Assembly (NCBI GenBank): GCA_024291935.2
Contig: JAGTYA010000025.1
Span: forward strand, 12,297,501-12,361,500
Reading direction: 5' to 3'
Origin: Okapia johnstoni
Lineage: Eukaryota; Chordata; Mammalia; Artiodactyla; Giraffidae
DNA: 64,000 bases
In this document: positions 1-13,255 of the stretch, in pieces
How the letters are laid out: every line of letters starts with the position of its first letter
How positions within the stretch are numbered: the stretch's first letter is position 1
Position numbers and translations under genes: made by a program
Notes under the pieces: generated by a model
Database searches by the model: none
What the model saw: only the letters and a program-made list of their open reading frames with translations
Told to the model about the DNA's origin: nothing

Positions 1-97
1 CACGTCTCTACCTGTGTCCACCGCACCCTTCTCTGGGGGCGTCCAGGGTCCTGCCACGGACAGCACCAAGTTAAAGACCTTCTCTCCCACCCCACTG

Positions 98-1770
98 ATT
101 TAGGTCAAACCTGAATGTCTAGTGGTTTTCCCTACTTCCTTCAACTTAAGTCTGAATTTGGCAATAAGGAGTTCATGATCTGAGCCATAGTCAGCTCCCC
201 GTCTTGTTTTTGCTGATTGTACAGACCTTCTCCATCTTAGGCTACACAGAATATAATCAATCTGATTTCAGTATTGACCATCTGGTGGTGTCCATGTGTA
301 GAGCCTTCTCTTGTGTTGCTGGAAGAGGGTGTTTGCTATGACCAGTGCGTTCTCTTGGCAAAACTCTATTAGCCTTTGCCCTGCTTCATTCTATACTCCA
401 AGGCCAAATTTGCCTGTTACTCCAGGTGTTTCTTGACTTCCTACTTTTGCATTCCAGTCCCCTATAATGAAAAGGACAGCTTTTTTGGTGTTAGTTCTAG
501 AAGGTCTTGTAGGTCATCATAGAACTGTTCAACTTCAGCTTCTTCAGCATTACTGGTCAGGGCATAGACTTGGATTACCGTGATATTGAATGGTTTACCT
601 TGGAAACGAACAAGAGATCATTCTGTCATTTTTGAGAGTGCATCCAAGTACTCCATTTCGGACTCTTTTGTTGACCATGATGGCTACTCCATTTCTTCCA
701 AGGGATTCTTGCCCACAGTAGTAGATATAATGGTCATCTGAATTAAATTAGCCCATTCTGGTCCATTTTAGTTCACTGATTCCTAAAATCTTGAAATTCA
801 CTCTTGCCATCTCTTATTTAACCACTTGCAATTTACCTTGATTCATGGGCCTAACATTCCAGGTTCCCATACAATATTGTTCTTTACAGCATCTGACTTT
901 ACTTCCATCACCAGTCACATTCACAACTGGGCGTTGTTTTCACTTTGGCTCCGTCTCTTCATTCATTCTGGAGTTATTTCTCCACTGATCTCCAGTAGCA
1001 TATTGGGCACCTAGCGACCTGGGAAGTTCATCTTTCGGTGTCCTATCTTTTTGCCTTTTCATACTGTTCATGGGGTTCTCAAGGCAAGAATACTAAAGTG
1101 GTTTGCCATTCCCTTCCGCAGTGGACCACGTTTTGTCAGAACTCTCCACCATGACCCATTCATCTTGGGTGACCCTACATGGCATGGCTCATAGTTTCAT
1201 TGAGTTACACAAGGCTGTGGTCCATGTGATCAGTTTGGTTAGTTTTCCGTGATTGTGGTTTTCATTCTATCTGCCCTCTGATGGATAAGAGGCTTGTAGA
1301 AGCTTCCCACTGGGAGAGACTGGCTGTGGGGGAATCTGGCTCTTGTTCTGATGGGCAGGGCCATACTTAGTAAATCTTTAATCCAATTTTCTGTTGATGG
1401 GCAGGGCTGTGTTCCCTCCCTGTTGTTTGGCCTGAGGCCAAACTATGGTAGTGGCAATGGCAGTAATGGCAACCTCCTTCAGAAGGACTTACACCTGCAC
1501 TGTTGTATTCAGTGCCCCTGACCTCGCAGCAGGCCACTGTCAACCCACACCTCTGCAGGAGACTCCTGGACACTCACGGGCAAGTCTGGCTCAGTCTCTT
1601 GTGGGGACACTGCTCCTTTCTCTTGGATCCTGGTGCACAGAAGGTTATGTTTGTGCCCTTCAAGAGTCTGTTTCTCTCTTTCCCCAGTCCTGTGGAAGTT
1701 CTGTAATCAAATCCCACTGGCTTCCAAAGTCAAATTCCCTGGGGGTTCTCAGTCCCTTTGCTGGCTCCAT
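98..1770 (-). repeat. BovB LINE, 5' and endonuclease part, degraded
   Basis: Read on the minus strand, 98-400 matches the endonuclease-to-linker part of the plus-strand BovB at 8437-10747, including the segment that encodes its SDHELL motif. The rest continues toward the 5' untranslated part. The reverse transcriptase half is missing. No minus-strand frame is open over a useful length, so the copy is dead. The left boundary is where similarity to the other copy fades; the right boundary is estimated. Confidence 0.8.
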
Positions 1771-2682
1771 TACTTGTTGCAACGGGTACACTCTGGGGAA
1801 GTGGCTCACATCCTACCAGCCCCATCTAAAGGTCTGCAAATATCATGAGGGCTGGGGCCACTTCTCCGTCCCTTCCAAATCCCCCCAGGGCCACACTCAC
1901 AGCAGAAAATTCAACACGGCCTGACTCACTCACCCTGGTTCCCCCGTGACCACTGGATAATCTAGGCTTTCCTTCATGGAGGAAGTGAGGTGGGCCAGAG
2001 TGTCATGAAACAGTGACTGAACGAAACAGCCCGCGAGGGAAGAGGCCAGAGTGACAACCCCTGGAGCGTTAAGTCACTTTGCTGAACGCCCAGTACAGGC
2101 GCGGCATTGCAGAGCACAGGGAGGGACATGTTAAAAAGAGGACCTGAGGATGGAGCACACGGCAGCAGCTCCACTTCAGGGCTCCAGGAGAGGAAAGTGC
2201 TCCCCGTGTGCACAGAGGCGCTGGACTCGCACAGGAAGAGGATATGACATGTGTATGCAGGACAGGCAGTGGCGAGAGAAATGACGGCGTGCCTCCCGTG
2301 AGACACCGCACAACCGTCGAGAAAGGCAGGCAAGACACGTGCCGGTCAGAGCCAGAGGACATCTCGTGTATCTCGACTTTGTAAAAAAGATTCACAATTA
2401 AAGAGGCAGACACGCACTTGGCACACACACATTCTCCAGCATGCACATCCGCTCAAGCGCACCTCACACACTCCTGAGGCATATCCTACACCCGGGCAGG
2501 AGCAGACAGGCCAGGACTGTCACTTTCAGCACTTTTGTGCTGCAGTTTTTTACCATGAACATTTTTCTAGCAGCTAAAATTAAAATAATAATAATTGAGC
2601 CCCTCTGGTATTTAATCAAATCGCTAGTTGATGATTATGAGACAAGAGAAGACCAAGTACACACAGCAGGGGAAGAGAACTG
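1771..2682. other. Unique intronic sequence
   Basis: No gene, RNA or recognised repeat was seen. Short overlapping open frames occur on both strands and have no recognisable content. Confidence 0.5.
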
Positions 2683-3890
2683 AGAGTCCAGAAAGAAACC
2701 TACGTATCCGTGCTTGACTGATGGGACAAGGTGCCAAGACCACTTAATGGGTAAAGAAGAGTCTCGTCAAGAGACGGCACTGGGACAGCTGGTCATCCAG
2801 GTATAGCAGGATGAAGTTAGACCCCCACCTCATACCATATACCAAACCTGACTCCAAAGGGACTGGAGACCAAAACACAGCAGTTAAAACAATGTAACTC
2901 TCAGAAGAAACTAGAGGGGTAAATCTTTATGACCTTGGCTTTGGCAGTGATTTTGTAGATATGACACTGACATCAGGAGCAATCAAAAAGAAAACAAATA
3001 TATTGAACCTCATCAAGTTAAAGAGTTCTGTTTTTCAAAGGACAAAATGAAGCAAGTTCAGGGACAACACACAGAATTTTCAAATCATATATATGACAAG
3101 GATATGTACCTAGAATATAAAAAGAACTCCTACAACTCAACAATACAAAGAAAAATAATTGAATTAAAAAACAGGCAATGAATCTGAAAGATCATGTCTT
3201 CAAAGAGCATACACGAATGGCCAAAACCAAATGAAAAGATGCTCAATATCCTTAGTCAAGAGAGATATGCAAGTTCAAACCACAAGGAGATACCACTTCA
3301 CACCCACTACAATATCCATAATCAAAAAGTCAGGTAGTAGCAAGTGTCGGCCAGGACATGCACAAGTCGGAATCCTAATACTCTGCTAGTGGCAAATAAA
3401 TGGTGCTGTCACAGTGGAAACCAGTCTGCAAGTTCCTCGAAAGTTTAACACAGCGTCACCGTTAGACCTGGCAGTTCCACTCTTGGTACCTGCTCAAGAG
3501 AAAGGCAAATTCACGTTCACACTCATCTGCACCTGTGAGTTTATATCAGCATCATCTCTAACAGGCAAAGGCGGAAAAAAACTCACACGTCCAGCAACTG
3601 GCATGGGGGGACGAGTAAAAATAATGGAGTATCAGCCACAAAAAGGGATGAAGAACTCACACAGGCCACAGCACGATGACCTGAGAGCACCACGCTTAGT
3701 GAAGGAGTCCACACGTTGTACATCCTACTTGTGTGAAATATGCAGAACAGGCAACTCTTCCGAGATGAAAGGAGGCTAGCTGCCTCGGGGTTGGGTGGAA
3801 ACAGGGACTGACAGACAGTAAAGGGTAAGAGGAGGGTTTCTCCACATAGTATTTGATATCTCTATTTCAAAACTAACATATCATTAAAAT
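2683..3890 (+). repeat. Old L1 LINE, ORF2 end and 3' UTR
   Basis: The plus strand carries the familiar order of a mammalian L1 3' end: the ORF2 C-terminal segment, then the stretches around 3280-3350 and 3440-3500, then a 3' UTR-like tail. The reading frame is broken throughout, so this is an ancient fossil copy. Boundaries are approximate. Confidence 0.7.
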
Positions 3891-6800
3891 CCAAGAAGCA
3901 TGTGAGTGGTGAGTGCTGAGAAAGAATAAAATACAGGGCTGGGCACACATGGGGATGGTGGGAAGACCCCTCAGAGGAGACAGCACTAATGGGGACCCCT
4001 TGCCCTGAAATGAGGAGGCCTGCCAGGCTCACGTCTTAAGAATCAAGATCTAATTCTGAGCAGAGTGGGAGATGAGTGCAGACCTCTGAGAGCAGCCAAG
4101 TCTGGCCTGTCTGAGAGCCTGATGGAAGCTGTGTGTTAGGAGGAGGTAGACCAGATGACCAGGCCGGAGAGGCAGCCCAAGGTCAAAAGCCTACTGAGTC
4201 TGGGAGCAAGGGAGTCTGTGGCAGGTGGCGAGCTCTGCACACAGGAGGTGGGCTCTGGTTTCCACATCCCAGGCCCCCAGGGGGACCCATCAAACTGCAC
4301 CACCTGGTGAGCGAGGGGTTAAGGAAAACATTGGCAAGCTTCTCAGTGGCAGGAGGAGATTTGTAATATTTTTTAACTGTTGCTACAAATAAAGCAAGGA
4401 ATATTTTTAATCAACAAATACACACAGACACACACAGTAGTCATGCGAGAATAAACACCATCTGGGCAGTGCTCCCTGCTGCAAGAGAACCAGAGTGGAG
4501 GGCCCAGAGCAGACGGGTCTGGGACTTGGGGCCAGAGGCTACCAGTCACTGTGCTATCGGAGCTAGTCATGGGGAGCTGGGAGCGGTCAGGGGACGGAGG
4601 GCCCAACCCCGAGCAGCACTGGGAAGGAGGAGCCCACCCACATCTAGATGTGGGGCCCCAACCCGCTCCTCCCTTCTGGAAGCTCCCCGTTCCACACGTG
4701 GAAACAGGGCCGGCAGGCTGAAGCGGCTGGCGCAGGGCGAGGACAGGGGCTGCGGGCCAGATGGGCCTGGGTCAGAACCCAACCAAGCGACCACGAGCTG
4801 CCTGACCTCGAGCAGGGAACCTCCTCTGCTCTGCGTGCCCATCTGTGACACAGCAGTAATTCACAGTGCAAGCAGTCACACACTGAGCTGCACAGGGCAG
4901 CCCCAAGGCCCACGGGCAGATGGGGAGGAGACGGGCACCTGGAGGACCTGGGCTGAGCGGGGGCACAGGGGCACCACACACCCACGGGTCCTCGTGGGAG
5001 GGAGGTGGCCTGGGTGGCCTGCGGGGCTCCAGAGAGGAAGGGCATGGCACAGAGGGCAGCCCCCAGAGAAGCCCAGACGCCGCTCGCCAAGGGCCAGGGA
5101 GGATCAGGGAGGAGGCTGCGGCTGCTGCGAGCAGGCTGGACAGTCGGCAAAGTGGGGAGAGAGGCTGAGTCCAAGGAGGGCAGGAGGAAGAGGACACCAC
5201 GGGGCGCAGGGACCCCTCGGTGAAGAGACCGCACACCTGGCTGGACACAGGCGTGGAGCGGGGAGACCCACAGCATGGCACACACAGCAGGGCCTCGTTC
5301 CTATAGAGACGGGGAGGCGGCACGTCATGGAGGCTTGCGAGGGCCTGGAAGGGTTCAGTAAGGTGGCAACAGCTGGCCCATGAACACAGATGCATCCCAC
5401 AGCCTTTGAGGAAGGGGTGAGGGGCAGGTGACTCCCCCTCGCTGGAGAGGGCGTGTCCTCAATGAGCACAGAAGCACGGCATGTGCACATCCTGAGTCCG
5501 GCCCAGCAGCTTCTATCCATGTGAAAATGACACACTGCACAGCGAGGGGCGAACCTGGGCAAGAAATCAGCGACGCTGCGGCCTCAGAGCAGCGGCAGAC
5601 TAGAGAGTGCACGAGATGTCCCCATAGTCTGAAAGGGGTGGCAGCTCCCAGCTATGGGAGGAACTCGACCCGGCAGGTGCCAAGGGCTCCCCTGAAAGAC
5701 AGGGATGTGATCAGCCCAGCCCAGGCAGTGGGCACCTCTACCTGCCAGGCTCCCGGGCGGGCCCACCCCACTAAACAGACGAAGGCGTGCGGGCTGGCGG
5801 CAACACAGCTGACCCAGAGCAGCACAGACGGTCCTCAGCACGGAGGCCACAGGCAGAGCCGGGCCCTGAGGGGCCACTCGGTGAAGGCAGCCACAGGGAG
5901 CCTGGCCACAGTGAGGGGACAAGTTGGCTCACACAGCAGGGCGGGTCCCAGGAAGAGAAGGTCTGCAAGCCGCCTCTCCCGCCATGGATGGTGCTTTACT
6001 GAGCCCAGGGTAGGCGGTGGAAGGCGGAGCACGCATGTGTTCACCAACAGCCTACTTAATTAGGAAAGCATCAACATGAATATCAACGGCTTCCAGTCTG
6101 AGAAAGCGACCCCTCTAGACTCCTGTGAGAGGCGGCCGCGAGAAGGCCGCTTCCTAAGCACCGCTCTTCGCATCACGCAAGCCTCTGGGTGCCCCAGGTG
6201 ACGGTCCTCACGTGCTCACGCAGGATGCTGGGTTGGGGGCCTTCACGTGTCGCCTGCCGCGCCCTCCCTCCCTCTCTGGCCCACAGCTCCTGCGAGCAGG
6301 CCGACGAGGCCCGGACAACCAGCCCCAGGTGGCACTGCCCTCCTGTGACTCTAAGAAGATGCCTCTGCTTTGCTGCAGTGGTTGCTGTGGAGATTCTGTT
6401 GGCTAGTCCTTCAGTTTTCTGTGAGCTGAAATTAGCTCCCTCCCCCAAGAGCAGAGGCTGCAGGACCCGGGATGGTGACCTCTGACAGTACAGAGGGAAC
6501 CTGTGAACAGGTCCTGAGCCTGAGGAAGAATTTCCCCAAGGAAGGGGGCGAGTTCTGCAGACAGAGGAGAACAGAAGCGTGAAACGGCAGGGCAGGAGCA
6601 CACATCCTCCCCGAGGGACACGCGATGAGAGGAGGTGGTGACGCCAGCACACAAAGGGCCCTGAGAGTCAGGCCCGGGAACCGCTGGAGGCAGCGGGAAG
6701 CACCTAAGAATGAGATGGAAGCAGGCTGCATCCTCAGCATCAACCCTGGAATGATCACTGACCCAGCAGCTGGTGGGGCCGCCTCTGAGAGCAAGGCCAC

Positions 6801-8426
6801 TGGACCTGCAAGGGAGGAACCTCCATTGCAACTGTCTGGATTCTATCACCACTGCCTGATATCTGCTGAGAAGTAAAATTTACCTTTTCAAAACACATGA
6901 TCCTCCTAGCTGTAGCAAGGACAGATTTGTGGGAGGAAAGCCCGTTGGGAGAAAGAACAATTTATCAGGGGCGCAGGGGAAGGAGGGGCAGGCCTGACTG
7001 AGATCAAGCATTCTTGAGGGGAAAGAAGAGAGGGTAAAACAGAAGCAGGGGAAGGGAAGATGCAAGAGTTGTCACTGGACGTAGAGCAAAAGTGCACCCA
7101 GCCTCCTGGGTGAGGACCGGCTGGATGGACCTTCGCACGTGAGGAACATGACGAGTTCCAGAGAGGCAGCAGGGGACACGTGAGCCCAGGGGACATGGTG
7201 AATTGCCGGTGCTCGGGGAACCACAGGGAGACCCGGCCAGCAGCATCAGGACAGTTCTGGGCTGGGTTTAGAATCCAGTCACCAACAGCCCACAATAAGG
7301 ACGAAGGAGGTGGTCGGAGCGGGGTGCAGGAGGGAAGGAGGGCTGGACAGGAAACGCTCTGCAGGGATGGCAGTGGGGTCCTGGAAACCAGGGGGAGCAC
7401 AGGAGACGCACAGTGACCTCCCTCCAGGGTGGAACCCGTGGGGTCCAAGACCACCCGGAGAGCAAGTGGACTCGAGATGAGCCTATAGGAGCCAAAGTGG
7501 ACAACTCCCTTATGTTTACATTAATTGAACCACTGACCAAGGAAGATCTTCAGCACTGCTCTGCACAGTCAGAGGTGTCAGCATGGAATTTCACCTTCCA
7601 TGAGGGACACATCCCAAAGTGTGTCCTGGCGCTAACATCGTGTCAATTCATTACTGGTTACACCACGGTACTACCCAGAGGACATGACAGGATGGCCAGA
7701 GATGCCCTGATCGCCAGCTCCGCTGTCCTCACACATGGCGAGCCTGGGAGCCCCAGCTGAGGGACAAGGGCACCATGCCACCTTCAGGACAACCCTCGCC
7801 CTCGGCAGCTGGGGCCCAGGGGGAGGGGCCAGAAGTGCTCTGCTCCCCTGCCGAATCAGCTCCTTTGTGTCCAGAGACCTCAGCACCAGGGGATGTGGTG
7901 TTCTGGGAGCATCAAGGAGAACCCACCTGGAAAGTGTCCGGCCTGGGACCAGCATCCGAGCCACACTGCCAGACTCCACACCCAGACACACACATGTGCT
8001 CGCAGCAAAGTTGGGGAGAACTGGGCTATCCGACTCCTGGCTGTCTCAGTTGGTGTTTCCTGTTGTGACCCATCCACAGCACTCACCAATGGTCAGCACT
8101 GAGCAGGGCGAGAGTGGGGAGGACTCATGACCAAGCCAGAGAGGCACCTGTGCTGAGCACAGCCTTGCCCAGCACGCAAAGAGGGAGACATGGCCCCCTG
8201 GGAGTCAGGGCTCCAGACCAGGTCCCCTGGCCTCTCCTGTTCTCCACACTAATCCTAACAGGTGCTAAACCAAAGGATGTGATGTAATGTGACACAATAA
8301 GGAGTGCTGACGGTCGCACTGAGACATTCGAGATGCATGTCACTGGGCAACGGTAAGGTGGAAAAGGAAGTCTGCTGCACACACGTGGGAAGGGTGAAGC
8401 CTTGAAGGATTGAAAAGCAGAAGAGT
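3891..8426. other. Unique intronic sequence with GC-rich block
   Basis: No exon was recognised. A GC-rich block at about 4470-5950 is open in several frames on both strands, which is expected from base composition. A MIR-like segment is likely at about 4750-4870 on the plus strand. The remainder shows no structure I can name. Confidence 0.5.
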
Positions 8427-8436
8427 AAGGCTCTCA
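8427..8436. repeat. Target-site duplication, left copy (BovB)
   Basis: The 10 bases AAGGCTCTCA occur immediately before the BovB sequence and again at 10748-10757 immediately after its tail, as expected from target-primed reverse transcription. Confidence 0.75.
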
Positions 8437-10747
8437 CTGGTCATAGCAAACACCCTCTTCCAACAACACAAGAGAAGACTCTACACGTGGACATCACCAG
8501 ATGGTCAACACCGAAATCAGACTGATTATATTCTTTGCAGCCAAATACGGAGAAACTTGATACAGTCGGCAAAAACAAGACCGGGAGCAGACTGTGGCTC
8601 AGATCATGAACTCCTTATTGCCAAATTCAGACTTAAATTGAAGAGAGTAGGGAAAACCACTAGTCCATTCAGGTATGACCTAGATCAAATCCCTTATGAG
8701 TATACAGTAGAAGTGACAAATAGATTTAAGGGACTAGATCTGAGAGACAGAGTGCCTGATGAACTATGGACAGAGGTTCGTGACACTGTACAGGAGACAG
8801 GGATCAAGACCATCCCCATGGAAAAGAAATGCAAAAAATGCAAAAAAGCAAAATGGCTGTCTGAGGAGGCCTTACAGATAGCTGGGAAGAGAAGAGAAGC
8901 AAAAAGCAAAGGAGAAAGGGAAAGATATTCCCATCTGAATGCAGAGTTCCAAAGAATAGCAAGGAGAGATAAGAAAGCCTTCCTCAGTGATCAATGCAAA
9001 GAAATAGAGGGAAGCAACAGATTGGGAAAGACTAGAGATCTCTTCAAGAAAATTAGAGATACCAAGGGAACATTTCATGCAAAGATGGGCTCGATAAAGG
9101 ACAGAAATGGTATGGACCTAACAGAAGCAGAAAATATTAAGAAGAGGTGGCAAGAATACACAGAAGAACTGTACAAAAGAGATCTTCACGACCCAGATAA
9201 TCATGATGGTGTGATCACTCACCTAGAGCCAGACATCCTGGAATGGGAAGTCAAGTGGGCCTTAGAAAGCATCACTACAAACAAAGCTAGTGAAGGTGAT
9301 GGAATTCCAGTTGAGCTATTTCAAATCCTGAAAGATGATGCTGTGAAAGTGCTGCACTTGATATGCCAGCAAATTTGGAAAACTCAGCAGTGGCCACAGG
9401 ACTGGAAAAGGTCTGTTTTCATCCCAATCCCAAAGAAAGGCAATGCCAAAGAATGCTCAAACTATTGCACAATTGCACTCATCTCACACGCTAGTAAAGT
9501 AATGCTCAAAATTCTCCAAGCCAGGCTTCAGCAATACATGAACCGTGAACTTCCAGATGTTCAAGATGGTTTTATAAAAGGCAGAGGAACCAGAGATCAA
9601 ATTGCCAATATCTGCTGGATCATCGAAAAAGCAAGAGAGTTCCAGAAAAACATCTATTTCTGCTTTATTGACTATGCCAAAGCCTTTGACTGTGTGGATC
9701 ACAATAAACTGGAAAATTCTGAAAGAGATGGGAATACCAGACCACCTGACCTGTCTCTTGAGAAACCTGAATGCAGGTCAGGAAGCAACAGTTAGAACTG
9801 GACATGGAACAACAGACTGGTTCCAAATAGGAAAAGGAGTACATCAAGGCTGTATATTGTCACCCTGCTTATTTAACTTATATGCAGAGTACATCATGCA
9901 AAATGCTGGGCTGGAAGAAACACAAGCTGGAATCAAGATTGCCAGGAGAAATATCAATAACCTCAGATATGCGGATGACACCACCTTTATGGCAGAAAGT
10001 GAAGAAGAACTAAAGAGCCTCTTGATGAAAGTGAAAGAGGAGAGTGAAAAAGTTGGCTTAAAGCTCAACGTTCAGAAAACTAAGACCATGGCATCTGGCC
10101 CCATCACTTCATGGGAAATAGATGGGGAAACAGTGGAAACAGTGTCAGATTTTATTTTGGGGGGCTCCACAATCACTGCTGATGGTGATTGCAGCCATGA
10201 AATTAAAAGACGCTTACTCCTTGTAAGGAAGGTTATGGCCAACCTAGATAGCATATTTAAAAGCAGAGACATTACTTTGCCAACAAAAGTCCGTCTAGTC
10301 AAGGCTATGGTTTTTCCAGTGGTCATGTATGGCTGTGAGAGTTGGATGGTGAAGAAAGCTGAGCGCCGCAGAATTGATGCTTTTGAACTGTGGTGTTGGA
10401 GAAGACTCTTGAGAGTCCCTTGGACTGCAAGGAGATCCAACCAGTCCATCCTAAAGGAGATCAGTCCTGGGTGTTCATTGGAAGGACTGATGTTGAAGCT
10501 GAAACTCCAATACTTTGGCCACCTCATGTGAAGAGTTGACTCATTGGAAAGGACCCTAATGCTGGGAAGGATTGGTGGCAGGAGGAGAAGGGGACGACAG
10601 AGAATGAGATGGTTGGATGGCATCACTGACTTGATGGACATGAGTTTGGGTAAACTCCGGGAGTTGGTGATGGACAGGGAGGCCTGGCGTGCTGCAATTC
10701 ATGGGGTCACAAAGAGTCGGACATGACTGAGCGACTGAACTGAACTG
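8437..10747 (+). mobile_element. BovB (RTE) LINE, 5'-truncated, broken RT
   Basis: This is the longest BovB copy in the window. Its first frame (about 8437-9795) begins in the C-terminal part of the apurinic-type endonuclease, with the SDHELL motif near 8602, and runs into the reverse transcriptase. A second frame (9602-10531) continues the polymerase with the YADD catalytic motif near 9967. Compared with the copy at 24947-26555, two bases are missing at 9710/9711, which shifts the frame. A CGA codon has become TGA at 10529-10531. The 3' end is the typical short TGAAC-type tail. It lacks the 5' region of a complete element of about 3.2 kb, so it cannot move by itself. Confidence 0.92.
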
Positions 10748-10757
10748 AAGGCTCTCA
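10748..10757. repeat. Target-site duplication, right copy (BovB)
   Basis: The same AAGGCTCTCA as at 8427-8436. The first two bases overlap the end of the BovB tail, so the true duplication could be 8-10 bases. Confidence 0.7.
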
Positions 10758-10957
10758 GGTCACAGGTCGCCAGCTTGGGTGAAAATGATCCTCAAGTCGC
10801 CAGTCCAACCATACAATTCAACACGCACATACTAATGATCCAGAAGCTAGTGAGTAAGGCAGTCTGCACTCCCCAAGCTTACGGAAGAAAAACAGGCTAT
10901 AAGGATGCAGAGGAAGGGGTGATGAAGAATATTAAAAGATAAAATCACCAATCTGAT
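10758..10957. other. Unique intronic sequence
   Basis: Nothing recognised between the BovB copy and the following old L1. Confidence 0.4.
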
Positions 10958-12945
10958 AAACAGTAACTATGAAAAACGTACAGCTAACATACTCAGTGGT
11001 ATAAGACAATGTTTACTCCCTGAATTCAGCAACAAGACATGAGTTCTCACCACTTCTACTCAATACTGTAGTGGACATTCTAGCCAACACAACAAGGCAT
11101 GAAAGCAAGGGCATCGAGACAGAAAAGGAAGATGTAAAACTGTCTTCATTTTGCAGGCACCGTGATCGTACCTACATAAACCCTAAGGAATACACACACA
11201 CCAGAAAACCCTACTAGAGCTAATGAATGAGTTCAGCAAAGGTGCTGGACACAAGATCAATATACGAAAATGAACTGCACTTCCATACGCTAGCAGTGAA
11301 GAATTCACAAGTGAAATTAAGGAAAAGATAGACATAAGCATACAGATCAGTGGAATTTAAACAGAATTAAAAGTCAAGATATAAATTCGGAACCTTATGT
11401 TTATAGTCAACTGATATGTTCACCAAGCTTCCAAAGTAACTCAGATGGGGAAAGGGTAGTCTTCTCAACAATGGAGGTGGAAAAATTAAGTATTTCATAC
11501 AAAAAAATAAAAAGACTGACAGAGTTCAACAAGCTCAGGTGCTTGAGCCAAATCCAACTCAAAACCTGATTTTATGAATAAAGTTTTACTGGATCACAGC
11601 CACACCCACTCATTTTACATACTCCCTATAGCTGCTTTCACTGTAAAATGGCAGAGTTGAGTAATAGTGATAAAGACTTTCTGCTCAGCAAAACAGAAAG
11701 TATTTACTCCCTGGTCATTTACAGAAAAACTGCCAACACCTGACTTAGAGCCTTACTTCACAACATCCACAAAATTTAACTAAAAATGGATAAATGTAAA
11801 AGCCAAAACTATAAACCTCTTAGAAGAAAACACCAGCAAAAATTTCCACAACCGGGGGTTAGGCAAAGATTTCTGGGATATGACACCAAAGTCCAACCAC
11901 TGAAAGAAAAAAATTAATAAACTAAACCGCATCAAAACTACAAATATTTGCACTTCAAAGACACCACTAAGAAAATCAAAAGACAAACCACAGATTGGGA
12001 GAAAATATCTGCAAATCATAACATCATAAAGGGTATGTAACCAAGAAATAAAAAAATCTTACAACTCAATATAAATAACCCCATTAAAAGCTATTAAAAG
12101 TGGGTAAAAGATCTGAATACACATTTCACCCCAAAAATATGTGGGTGGAAAATAAGCACAAGAAAAAACATCCAACATGATTAGTTATTAGGAAAATGCA
12201 AATTCAAACAAGATACCATTTCACACTCAACTAGAATTGCTATACACAAAAAGCCAGCAACAAGGGTTGGTGAGGATATGGAGAAACTGGAATCCTCATA
12301 CACTGCTGGGGGAAATGTAAAATAGTAGAGTCACTTTAGAAAATAGTTTGACAGTTTCTTAAAAAGTTAAACCTAATAATTCACCAAATTTAAAAACTGA
12401 GCGACCTAGCAATTCTACTCTTAGGTTATTTATCCAAGAGAAATGAAAACATTATGTTCACAAAAAAACTTATACACAAATGTTCACAGCAATATTATTC
12501 GTAACAGTCAAGAACTGGAAACAATTCAAATGTCCATCATTGTTTGACTGAATAAATAAAACCCAGAAAGTCCATATGAGATGCCATTTGGCAATAAAAA
12601 GGAATTACTAAGACACATCACAATGCCGAGGAACCAGCACCAAGACCATTGTTCTCAGTGAAGGGAATTAGACATGAAACATTTATGATGTATTTATATG
12701 AAATATCCTGAAAAGGCAAAAAAAAAAAAAAAACAGAGGCAGAAGGCTTAGTGGTTACATGGTGCGGGTAGTGGGAACGGGGAGTGACTGCAAATAGGTA
12801 CTCGGGACCTTTTTAGGCTTTGTAATGTTTTAAAATTCCATTGTGACAGTTGGTCAACTTTGTAAATTTGCTTTAAAAAAAAAACTGAAATGGTGAATTT
12901 GATATGTAAAATAAATTGCAGCAAAGCCACTTTAAAAAAAACCCA
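10958..12945 (+). repeat. Old L1 LINE, ORF2 3' half and 3' UTR
   Basis: The plus strand carries a strongly decayed L1 ORF2 C-terminal half followed by its 3' UTR, with A-rich runs at about 12718-12734 and 12876-12884. There is no open frame of useful length. It is interrupted at about 11531-11744 by a different, DNA-transposon-like segment. Boundaries are approximate. Confidence 0.7.
11531..11744 (-). mobile_element. hAT-like DNA transposon remnant (non-autonomous)
   Basis: The segment starts CAGGTG and ends CACCTG, a short inverted terminal repeat. Its body resembles a common mammalian MER-type non-autonomous element, read on the minus strand. It lies inside the L1 at 10958-12945. An 8-bp target duplication could not be seen, so the family is uncertain. 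Confidence 0.45.
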
Positions 12946-13059
12946 TCATCAAAGAAAATCTTTCTAAAGCTCCACCTGTTTAGAGAACCACCATGTTGCA
13001 TCCAGGGTAAAGTGTAACAGCCCTGCATCACCTGTCCAGCCTCATCACCTGGCCATGTC

Positions 13060-13255
13060 TCTCCACCATCCCAACTGTGTGGCTGCCAGCACACAGGCTA
13101 TGGAGCTGGAAAGTCTGAGCTTCCAGCTCTAGCACAACTTGGCTGTAACCACGGGTTCCTTCCCCTCCTGAACCTGTTCCCACACCTCTGAAACAGGGAT
13201 GAGATCTCACAAGGTTAGCCTGGGGACCAGATGACACAGCACCCTGAAACCACTC
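13060..13255 (+). repeat. MIR SINE remnant
   Basis: The order of a general gene-like head, a pyrimidine-rich middle and a block resembling the MIR core (near 13185-13205) fits a decayed MIR. Similarity is weak. Confidence 0.5.

Noticed and set aside
1445..1924. 159-codon plus-strand frame
   Set aside because: It is antisense to a BovB 5' region and matches no known protein.
4469..5395. Open frames of 304 codons (plus) and 213 and 207 codons (minus) in a GC-rich block
   Set aside because: Several frames are open on both strands at once, as GC-rich DNA allows. There is no recognisable domain, no splice context, and low-complexity Pro/Arg/Gly content.
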